Assembly (NCBI GenBank): GCA_030549495.1
Contig: JAUIRK010000060.1
Span: forward strand, 1-64,000
Direction of reading: 5' to 3'
Length of the DNA: 64,000 bases
Source: Nectonema munidae
Taxonomy: Eukaryota > Nematomorpha > Nectonematoida > Nectonematidae
Below the pieces are notes generated by a model, which was not told the DNA's origin, did no database searches, and saw only the letters and a list, made by a program, of their open reading frames with translations. Positions 23,766 to 34,500 of this stretch are shown here, in pieces; the first letter of the stretch is position 1, and the number at the start of each line of letters is the position of its first letter. Both the position numbers and the translations under genes were made by a program.

Positions 23766-24217
23766 GTGTTATGTGGGTGTTGGACAAAATCCCTCCCTGG
23801 ACAATAGCCCTTTCGGTCAAAATCTCCCATTTTCTCATAAGGAGGAGATTCTTTCTTACCTTTAAATTCAATAAAATGAATTTTGCCTAATATTGTATCA
23901 TTTGCTAGAAAAAAGGTGATTTTTTTTAAATATGTACTAAAAAACAATGTTAGATATACACGCTTGCTATGATTTTGTGAGGGAGAGGGGGGGGGGGGGG
24001 GGGTTGTCCTCTATCTCATTCTGAAGGGAGTGATTTTGTTTGTACACGTCCTTTTTGTGTTTTGTTAACATTAATTCTAATATTTAAATCAAGTTTTTGT
24101 ATTACTCTAATATTAAAATCAAATTTATGGCTTGTTTTAATACTAACTTTAATATTAAAATCAAGATTTTGTCCAAGGGAGGGGAGGGGGGGTGCTTTTG
24201 TCGGACCCCGTGTTATG
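23766..24217. mobile_element. Unclassified element with perfect 8-bp TSD and G-tract
   Basis: The segment 23774-24209 is bounded by identical GTGTTATG copies (23766-23773 and 24210-24217). The left end reads TGGGTGTTGGACAAAATC and the right end, reversed, GGGGTCCGACAAAAGC, imperfect inverted repeats. Inside are an approximately 18-nt G run (about 23986-24003) and a short tandem repeat (24062-24170) with three copies of a TCTAATATTAAAATCAA-like unit. No coding capacity. hAT or another 8-bp-TSD superfamily is possible; the ends do not match canonical CAG hAT ends. Confidence 0.5.
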
Positions 24218-25059
24218 TATATCTTATTACTATCCTGTTTTGATATTAATTTGAGTATACATTTGCTTCTACACTCTAAAGCTAATCTAAATTATTGGTG
24301 CTCTTTTTATAAAAAACTAACATTGAAAAAATATCATAAAAGTCGCCTAAAGTATTAAGCACACAACTATACTCAAAGCTTCGATGTTACATTCATTGCA
24401 AGCGGTGAAGTTTTATTTACATAGGTTACTTGATCATTCAAAATGGCAAAAAATACCGAGAAAAAACAATTTTTTTAATAATTTTTACAAACAAAACGAA
24501 AGTACTAACAATTAACTTTAATTAAGTGGAGATTTTTTGTTTGTTATATATTTTCATCATGGAGAAAAATAAGATTGAACAAAAATGGAGTAAAAAGCCC
24601 AACAGTGGTAAGCGAAGGGGAGACTATGGAATAATACTATTCAATATTATAACGGCAGATTTCAACTTCAATGAATTTCCCGAGTTTAACAATAAAACGA
24701 TTATATCTTCTTATTAAAAAGGTACATTTTATTTTCATTAACACTTTTCAACATAAGAGATCACAAAAATAGAAGATGCAGCAAGAGATCTTAGCATAAG
24801 TCAAAAAGATTATAATTCAGCCAATTTTAAACAGTAGAATTTTGAAAAAGAACCTGAAAATGGATAAAATGAACATGAATTATTTTACTCTTTTTAAAAT
24901 CATCTAGCTTAAAATTTTGGAATTTAGCAAGAAATACGATAATATAAATAAATTGGTAAGTTTTAATTTTTAAAATTAATTAGCGTTACAACAGTCTCCT
25001 AAAAATCAAAATTGTCTGCTTTAAGTTATATAAAAAAAAATTCAAAAAAAAAGTGATAC
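24218..25059. other. Gene-free stretch
   Basis: AT-rich DNA in which I see no gene, RNA or bounded mobile element. Confidence 0.35.
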
Positions 25060-25275
25060 TTAACGTTTTGACGACCATAATTTGGAAAACTAATTATCTG
25101 CTTTCACTTTAAGGTATCTAGTCAAAATCTCTGAAAAATAAGATCCTCGCTACCAAAATCAAGGTATCAGTAACTTTCGTTTTCGGGGATTTATGTAGGG
25201 GGATTGTAAGTAGGAACCCTCTTTAAATGTAATATAATAAAATCAGACGATATTGATCTGGTGTCAAAGCGTTAA
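25060..25275. mobile_element. piggyBac-type MITE, divergent family member (208 bp)
   Basis: The element 25064-25271 lies between TTAA sites (25060-25063 and 25272-25275). Left end CGTTTTGACGACCA, right end reversed CGCTTTGACACCA. It contains one CAGACGATAT word near its right end, the same word seen in the copies at 2321 and 46691. Non-coding. Confidence 0.65.
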
Positions 25276-27281
25276 GATAAATATAAATCAAAAATTGGAA
25301 AATAAGTAACATGGATTTAGAAAAATATTATCTCTTTGTTTTCTTCTTTGTTTGCTAATTAAATTTTGATATTTCCAAAATTAACATGCAATTAGTTTAA
25401 AAACATAAATTACTAACCCAATTCTAAATTTTACGATACAAGTTAGTAACGTTTATTAACATCATTTCTCTGTTATAATTACAATATACTAAACTTTATA
25501 ATTCTCAAAAGTCCAAAACTTTTGATTCTAAGAGGAAAAACACAAAATTTTATCAGATCAATCTTGCTCTGCCTATAGTTGTACAAATCTGAATACTTGC
25601 ACATGGAGGAGCGCGCTACTTGCAAAGAATCACCATATGTGGTATTTGTGGATAGCTATAACCGTCAATGCATAAATAAAACACAAACAAGAAAATAAGT
25701 AATGTCAAAGTAATTTGGAAAAATTGTTTAAACCGTGGCTGCGCCATAACCGCACTTGTGGTGCAGTGCACCTCATTTTCGCTAGGTCCCCCTCATTTTT
25801 ATCCTCTTAAAAATTTAGAGCTATTATTATAAACCATTCTGCATTGATGAAGTGTTGACAATTTTTTGGCAAAAATCTTAGAGGCTTCAACTTTTAAAAA
25901 AAAAATGTGTTTACTTTTAAGTTTTTGAGAAATTATCGATTTTAAAAAAAATGAAAAAAATGTGCCCCTTTGTGCCAGTCCATTTTTCTCTAGGCCATCG
26001 AGTAGTTAGATTTTTTATTAAGTGATTCTGATTTGATTAGATTACGTGTTATTAAAATAAATACATTTACTTCTGTTATTAGTTTTGACAATGCTACCAA
26101 ATCTCAGAATTCTTACAAAGCCTAAACTGCAATCATTGAAATGAACTAGGGATGCGGACACTCTACCTAGTATATAATCGAAAAAATTGAACCCACTTTT
26201 CATAAAATTGATCTAAATTTTAATGTTAAGTCATCTTTATTGGCCCCTCACAATGCAAAAGTTAAGAATTAAAGTTTAGTATATTTCATGTTAGACTCTT
26301 TAACAAACTCCATTTCTAAAATGCTTCCCTTTGCAATATCCATTTGATTTTATGAAACAAATGCATAAATACGACCTTGCCATTACTTATTTACAACCCA
26401 ATAATCTATTTCCTGATTGAATAACTTGTATTGAATATTCAAACACCCATAATAATAAGATCTAGTTCGTAAGAAGCAATGTCAAATATCTCACTAATAA
26501 TGAAATAAGATGTCAAATATAATAATTACTAATAAATAAGTTATATCAGTATCTCACTAATTCATATTAAAGACCATATATTAAAAATATTTTTAATTTT
26601 TCTTGCAAATTTAAGGGGAATATAAATGTGTAGATGCAAGGGCCGTGGAGAGAAAGGTTGGGAGCGACTGCTATAGATGCTTAAAGTCTAAAACATTAAA
26701 ATGATCAATACATGTAGAAATATGTTCATAGTATTTGGATAGAAAGTTGTAATAAAGTATTTATTGCAAAACAAAGGTTTGAAATATTATTTATAAAAAA
26801 AGTCAAAAAGTTGTAGAAAAACAAAGTAATCAAGTTTTCCCTCTTCACGAAGACAGAGATCACGTAATGCAGCTGAAGATTTTCCCGAACCCTTCAAACT
26901 TTGGTTTTAATCGCGTTTTCTATCAAAAAAAATCATTAGACCAATTTTTGAAAATGATTTCCAAGTTTACCTTAATTTTGGATGACTTGTTCGAAACTAA
27001 ATCTTCTCCAGGAATAACTAAAAAAGAAATTTCACGATATAAAGAAATTCATTTTTAAAAAAGTGTGATAATAATATACAAGTGTGCTGATTACAATCCA
27101 AACCACGATAATAACTCGCTAGCTTAACTAAATTCGAAATGAAGCAAGAAATGGTTGAACCTAAGTGACATTATCCCAATTTTTTTCCTAATAATATAAT
27201 TCAAAAATAAGGCAACCTCTTTCAAAATGCAAAAAAAAATAAATACAGAAGACATGTGTCTTTTGCCACACCAGTCTCAAA
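25276..27281. other. Gene-free stretch
   Basis: AT-rich DNA. A hAT-like right end (GGTTGGGAGCGACTG, about 26656-26670) is visible but no partner end with matching duplication was found. A plus-strand 63-codon frame at 26867-27058 is not recognisable. Confidence 0.35.
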
Positions 27282-27484
27282 TCACTTGATTAATCGATAT
27301 TTTCGCATGAGATCAGCATGAGTATTGTAAGTTGGACAGAAGCAGGGCAATCCAGCATCTGGACAACTCGGCCTTTGGATATTAATCTTGTTTTTAGGCC
27401 AAATTGTACAGAGACGGACTTGTATGACATGAATCATATTCAAATCAAATTTCAAATGATTTTCCCGCTTTTTACTGACAATTA
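27282..27484 (-). CDS. Possible downstream exon of the kinesin gene
   Basis: After a strong acceptor (ttctcttaattgtcag) the frame reads KKRENHLKFDLNMIHVIQ, RLCTIWPKNKINI, then RPSCPDAGLPCFCPTYNTH to a stop at 27282. The phase does not match the best donor of exon 8, so either another donor is used, another frame is read, or this is not coding. Kept because of the acceptor and non-random Cys/Pro content. Confidence 0.25.
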
Positions 27485-27570
27485 AGAGAATAATAAGAAA
27501 GAAAAAGGAAATGTAATGAGTGAAAATTGATTTAGTCATAAAGTTATTAAAAATATTTTAAATAAGATAC

Positions 27571-28549
27571 TGATTAAGCTGTTGTCTTTTTTGTCTTCTT
27601 CTTCAGAATCATAGCCACTGCTGTTGTCTCGGAAGTTCTTGCAACTTTCTTGATTTACTTCCGATTTCTTGGGATACCTCATGACGACGGAAGCGGTAGA
27701 CGGTGGAGCAGTTCTGTCTTGTTGGTTGAGTGAGTCGATAAGACTGGGACAAGAAGAATTCTTTACTTTCTCATCGAAGCCAACCGCTGTCAATTTCTTT
27801 TCCAAAGAGTTAAGGTCTTGGAACACTTTCTCAAAGTACATTTTGCTTCCAATTTTAACTTTAGTTCTCTTTTCTTTTCGAATTTTTTCATTAATTTCTT
27901 CATCACTCAAAGTTGAAAGGGTTTCTTTTAGTTTCCGTTCAATCGAGTCAAATGCTAACTTGGTACTTTCAGCGACAATCTCCGATTCTGAATTACTTCT
28001 TGTATTAAAGTAACTGTTGTTTACGCCATCTAAATTCAACCTTCTCTGATTTTCTCCAATGTCCACTAAATTCTTCAAACTTTTAGAATACGATTCAAAC
28101 TCTCCTTTAACTTCTGCAAAAATTTTCCCCGCTTCTTTTTCAAGTTGTAAAATCTTTTCACTTTTATCGTTAAAAATTTTGAAATTTTTATTCTTATAAA
28201 ATTCCAAAGTCTTGCTCTGTAAAGGGCATTTTGTGGGAACTGAAAAGCCTGCCTGATTTTTGTCAAGCAACTTCATCTTATCACTCGATTTCACGACGCG
28301 AAGAGAAAAAGACCTGGAGTGTCTGTTGGCACTCCTTTTTTTCTTCTTATCGCAATCTCGGGCACAAGATCTGCGTGCGTCTTTCGAAGAAACAAGGGTC
28401 ACCCCGCCACAAGATTGGTGCGGGCACTTCATCAAAACGCTGTTTTCAAAATCAAGCTTCGTTTCCAACTTCAGAAGAGCTGGATTCTGCTCAAAACTTT
28501 GCTTTAGAGTTGGGAAAGTGTACATTGGGTTCGTCTGAACAAGAGTAAC
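27571..28549 (-). CDS. Kinesin exon 8 (tail); 3' end uncertain
   Basis: After the acceptor ccttttttcag this exon encodes 326 codons of tail. Features in order: NPMYTFPTLKQSF; a Cys-containing basic patch (CPHQSC at residues 475-480, then RRSCARDCDKKKKRS); long Lys/Glu-rich heptad-like helices (KILQLEKEAGKIFAEVKGEF, IERKLKETLSTLSDEEINEK); and NSSGYDSEEEDKKD near residue 742. The frame stays open to a stop at 27536-27538. A candidate donor (ATCA|gtatct) at 27570 would splice to TAAAAAGCGG at 27484 and end within nine codons. Which end is used cannot be settled here. Confidence 0.68.
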
Positions 28550-31500
28550 CTGAAAAAAGGATAAGATTAAGGAATGCTGGAAAATGCAATATTGAATAAT
28601 ACGCTGTCTCGGTTGAAGCTTCGGATCATTTCTAAGTCGCGCAACAAAGACTCCTCATTCTTCATTTTTCTGGAGCATCCAAAGTTCTTTAAATTCACCA
28701 TTGCTCCTATCTTCAAAGCAGAAACACAAGGATTGATCATGTTCTCTAATAAGAATTCCTTTTTTTGACACAAATTTTCGCTTAATTGTGAAAACAAAAC
28801 AAAAAAAGAATTATAAAAATTTTTTAATGCGAAGTTTAAAAAATACTTTTGAGAGACGACAGTTCCAAAGTATTTGTTCTGAAGGAGAGAGTATATTTTT
28901 TTGTTGATTTCAGCAAAATTAGAATTATTAATCGCAGTTGTTTCTTTTTCTTCGCTCTCTTGCAAACAAACCAAATTTAGACGACTTCTTCCACCGCTTA
29001 CTATTCAACAAAAATAAAATTCATAATTACACACTCAAAAATTCAATTTAAATTTTTTACGAAACTAAACGGTGCACTTGTTTCTGTTCATTTTTCAAAA
29101 GTTACGGTAGACGTGGCAAAGAAATATCATATGCGTCAAGAGTCTACACACAGAGCGACAAAGGTGCTCTCTTCATCCCTGTCAAAAATTCCCACCTCCC
29201 CCTTCTCCTTTAACGCAAATTAAAATGAGCACCGTAAGAATCCTGCCTCAGTCTATACCTTGAATAATATGTTCGAACATTGCAATTATTGAGCATATAT
29301 AAGAAATTCAGATAGTGGTAATTGCTATTATTGATGTCATCCTACAGATTTCAATCATCCCATGACATCCTTTAACGGAAACTACGTGTATGCGTTTGAA
29401 AAACTCCATCTCAAATTCACACTCAAACCGGTATAACATAATATTTAGATTATGTATTACAAATAAAATAGGAAAACTCAGTCTCAGAATATTTGTTCGA
29501 AGAAAACTGTGTCTTCCAGTTGATTGCATAAGTTTTTTTGAGATCCAATTTTTTGAAAAGGAGCTTTCTAACAAACACAGTTATTAGTGATGTAGTAGAT
29601 AGGAAAGTGACATGTAACAGATAAAATGTTCATTTGCCATGAGAACGGAAATAAAAATGCAAACTATTTTAAATTCAAACATATGCCTATACTTTGTTGT
29701 AAGGAAATGCGCCAATATTTTTCGCAGTAGATGCAGTAATAAGTTGTTACGCAAATTGAGCAAATAAAAATTTTAAGCTGGCAAGTGTTGCAGTTTCGCG
29801 TTACGCAACCCGCCATTAGGAGTTATGTAAAAAATCAGAAATGGGACTTCATTCCGTCTTACACAATCAAGCAAAAGCTTTGTTTTCTAGATGAAAAGTT
29901 ATTCGTTAGAGGCGGCCGCACTTATGTGTAGCTATATACTCATAAACGCATAAATAAAACACAAATTTAGCAGATTTTTAAAACATAAAAATTAAAGATA
30001 AATCTATGTTAATTTTATGAATTAGTACAAGCAAAAGAATTAGCTAACCGATTTACTTTCCTAGAACGTTTGGATAAACTTTGATAGAAGTTTGCGGGTG
30101 GAGGCAAACATTTTTAGTGAGGGGGCATTTCGGGATACAACACAAAAATGAGCTTGTTAGAAATTAGGAACAAATGAACATTGCATTAACTCGTTAACGA
30201 CCAGAATAATCAGACGAAATCTAGTATAAAGCAGAAGATTTGTATTAAAAAGCAGACGATTCACGTTTTTGTAAAGTGGACATATGTCGACTGTGGTCGA
30301 TAACCGGTTAAAATACGCTAAAAAATATTAAAAACTTATTCTAGGCTAAATAATTCAAAATTTTAAGTTAAACGTTTATGTTTCATGGAGGTAATGGGCA
30401 TAAAAATAAGATATAAAATAAATTTAGAACGGCGCTTTGAATTTTCAACATCATGTAAGAAATCAATTTGTGTTGTCCACAAGCGTAAATAAATAAACAT
30501 AAGAGCATTGTAGACTTGGACATTGACAGAGGTAGAGTCATGTAATGAATTTTCAAATTCTTGCTATCTTAATATATTTTTTTATATAAACAATATAAAA
30601 TATAAGAAATTGCCTTTCGAGCACACTGCTTATATTTTCCTTTAAATCAATCACGATATATACACCTTTTTGAAATCGAGTTTCTATAAAGGACGCGTCG
30701 ATTCCAAAATTTATGCCGAGGCCCACACCGAAGACGCCAAATCTTGCAAAAGAAATCAATCAAAAAAAGTAAAGCAACTGATTAAAATTTAATAAAATTA
30801 AAAAATTAAAATTTTTTTTTATCAATATTTAATAATTAAAATTAAAAGTAGGCAGTTTAAAATTTACAAACTTTTTACAGAGGTTAAAGTGACAGTTAGC
30901 AGGTAGGAGAGCCTGGTGTGCATCAAGGTAACGCTACTCGATACGCCCACCCTCCCTTCTCTCAACCTCAGAAGCAAAAGGGGCAGAGTGCCAAAATCCC
31001 ATTCACTCTCAAATTTTTCTATTTTCCCCCTTACTTATTGCAAACATATGAAACTCAATACTTTTATGAAAAAAACACAGCCTAAAATATAGGAAATATG
31101 TTCAAAAATCTAAGAACAAGTATTTTTTGCATATTTAAAAATTTCAGTATATATTCTTATTATTTATTTTAGAAAAATTATTGATTATGTAAAACTTTAT
31201 AGATTATAAAAGTATTCTTAATCTGAGTAAAAATAATATTAAAGAATTTAAATCTGATTTAAAATCAATGCACAGTTTAAATTCTTGTTGCAAACAATTT
31301 TTTTTCATTAATTTCTTACTAAAATTCTGCTCTGTTATATAATTTTTAACTTAATTCTAAAAAAATGAGTAACTTTAACAATAGGGATATAATTCGTTTT
31401 GCACCACATTTATACAAGTCATCGACACAGGCATTAAAAAATTTATACGCATTCCCATAAGTTAATTATATTTAAATGTCGTATGGATGATGTTTAAAGA

Positions 31501-34500
31501 TGGTAAATTAATTTGGAAAACTAATTACCTTCGTAGCACATGCAAGAAAGCATTGAAACATCTTTTTTGCATTTATACTGAAAGTTGAGTTGAAGTAAAT
31601 TTAAATGTTGATTTAATCAAAACGTTAAAGTGTACTACATTTCTTGGAGGAACAGAAATGTAAAATCAAATTTATTTAATTTCTTATTTTATATAACATC
31701 ATCGGTTTATTTACTAATTCTAATAAAAAGCATTTGAGTGATAAATTTGCTAAATTTCTAGTTTTATATATACTCTGACATATTGGTTATTTTGGGAGTA
31801 AATTGTAAAACTTCCTGCAAATAAAAAAGAAGATCCATTACAAAAAGGATCTAATAGTCTGATTAATTTTGGATAGAGAAACCTTTCTATATAGAGATAT
31901 ATCGGCAAAAATGTCAATTTTTATTAGCTCAATATAATCAATAAATGTTAATTTTGTCAAAAAAAAAGAGCAATATTTATGATCAGTAAGCTTATGTTCG
32001 TTTTCTTTGACAAATAAAATTCCCAAAAATTGACTTTAAAAAAAATTTATATTATTATTTTAAAAAATTAAGTGAAATTAACTGGCAAAATAAAGAAATT
32101 TCAAGAAACTCTCTAAAATGTGAGGAATAATTGTTCAAATACACAAATTTAAGGATAAAATATTTTGTCTTACATATTTTTTTATAAATCAAAATTTTGT
32201 GAATATAAAAAGCGTTATTGTTAAAATTTATGTTAAAGATCACATTTTTTGTTTATCGATTATTTAAAAAAGATAGTTGAACATTTTAAAAGATTTAGTG
32301 TCGATTCGTAATCACCCGCAACACTAACAATGAAAACTCTATAGCAGAGTTCTGCAGGAACCCCCAAATTCTCTATTCCCCGAAGGGAGAAATTAACCCC
32401 GTTCCGTTTGAAGAAGCATTTCCCCCTTTTCCATAATATGGTCAGAAATAATTCGTGCAGTTCAAATTAGTTAAAAAAGTGAACCTACAAATTATTTATC
32501 ATAAATTCTAGTTTATTTATTGTATTTTTTTAGTATATAAAATTATCCATAATCATTGTAGAACACTATAATCATGTGGTTGCAATTCAAGTGTTTCTAA
32601 AAGACATCGTTTATGACAATTCTTCATTGTTTAAGTCACTTGGCTTTAATATTGTAACTTATTAGAACACTTATAATAATTTTTTACCGCTAGTTTAGCA
32701 CGAATTATGACAAAAACGAAGATAAATGTGATCATTGAATCAGTTTATCAAAGATAAAAAATTTTAAGCGATTTTTTTGCGAAAATTTATAAAAAGCGTT
32801 GAAATCGTGCGGTGGAACCACATTTTTGAAAATATTGTCCCCACTTATTTGAACCCTCGTTACAAAGGTAAGCTTTCAAAAAAACTACAAAAATTAAGTT
32901 GATGATCAAATTTAATTACCAACAAGAGAATGAAATTGCATCCAGAAATAATTCAAGATTTGGCAATAATTTGTTGAAGTATTAATTTATTACTTCATTC
33001 AAAGTTCATATACATCTCAATAACTTTCATAATGTCATCTTTTTGAATTTTACTCCTTCCCCTCGGGGAATAGGTCTCCCTTCTTCAGACTTGCTAAATC
33101 ACTTCCCGCAGGGCTGTTCTATAGTATAGTCAGTAGATACATGCAACAATGGTTAAATTCTAAAATTATCAAATGTCTTTTGCATCGTATATTATATTTT
33201 GCAATAAGCAAAGAGTTGAGAAAGGTAATATGAATTTTCGACCAAAATCAGTATAATCTGCTTAAAGCCATAAAATCATGTCTTTTACTTTTTTTTTATA
33301 AAGTTTAAACATCTTCATAGTATTTGTATTTTTCTGTACATAAGGGTTTAATTAGTTTGTAAAAAATATGAATCAGAGATAAATTCAGACTTCGAGATCA
33401 AAAGTGCCAAAAAAGTATCTACAGGAGATTGTGAGGAAGGAAGGGTATAAATTATTAAAGTATAAATGAGCTGGTTATTACCGAAAGGATGATAATATAA
33501 GTCAGCCATCAGCCCCATCTTCTACATCTTTAATATGAACTCGGGATGTAAATTCTTCATATGAACAATTTAGGGGTGAAAATTTCTTCATATATTACGT
33601 TTTGGTGAAAATTTTTGAAACCCGAAAACATGTGTTTGAATGAATCCAGCATTTTAAAAGCATAATGGCAATGACCTTGTTCATGAAAGTAAACACATGT
33701 GTTTTATACAGATTGAGGTTGTGAAATTAGAAGCAGAGAGTAAAAAGATAGTAAATGAAAAATATACTTTACTTAAGATGGGAAAGAGGAAAGAATGATT
33801 TTAAAAGAATAAGAGTGAACGAGTGGGTTGGCAAAGGAAATGTTTGGAGTTGTTCAGAGTCGAACAAGCAGGAGATGAGTCCTAATCTTTCGTTTATAGC
33901 GTAAAGTGTGCACGTGTGTGTGTGAGTGATCAGTATGTTTAGGCGAAGTTCTCGTGTTTAACGTTTTAAACGTCTCCCCCAACCCACAATGACGACAGTA
34001 GGCCTTGTTATGTGTCAGTTATCGTTGTGGCTATCACAACAGCATTAATCCCTGGGACGCATTAAAATGTTTTTCACACATAAAACTGATGCGTGTAGAG
34101 TAGAGATGAGAGTCTGGTATCCATTGTGTTTACGTGATTTCGTTTATCGACTTGCTCACCGACTCTTTGTACTTGAGGATTAAAACGGGCATATACGTCC
34201 AATAATAAATCAACCCCCCCCTCCCCTCCAATATCAACTTTTCCTTGAGAGCATCCCTCATGTATAAAACAAATCACCATCTTTCACAAAATGCCTGAAA
34301 TTGTTAGTCATTACACGAATCCACTGATTACAAAGATTTAGAAAAATATGGCGGCTAAGAACTAAGGAATAGCTGCGTGCATTTCCAAGTAGTTTACCCA
34401 TAAACATATGGAGAAGGCATTTCAGTGTTTACGACCATATCCAAACTTGGAAAGTTGCATTGAAAAAGAAAGGATTATTCAAGAGCGTTTAGGTTTCATT

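Noticed and set aside
23759-23947. Minus-strand 62-codon frame (GDFDRKGYCPGRDFVQHPH)
   Set aside because: It lies inside the 23774-24209 repeat and reads across its terminal inverted repeat; no protein family.
26630-26680. hAT-like right end GGTTGGGAGCGACTG
   Set aside because: No partner end with a matching duplication was found upstream, so only a stray end can be noted.
28231-28548. Plus-strand frames of 62-105 codons opposite kinesin exon 8
   Set aside because: Antisense shadows of a real exon; no start context or family match.
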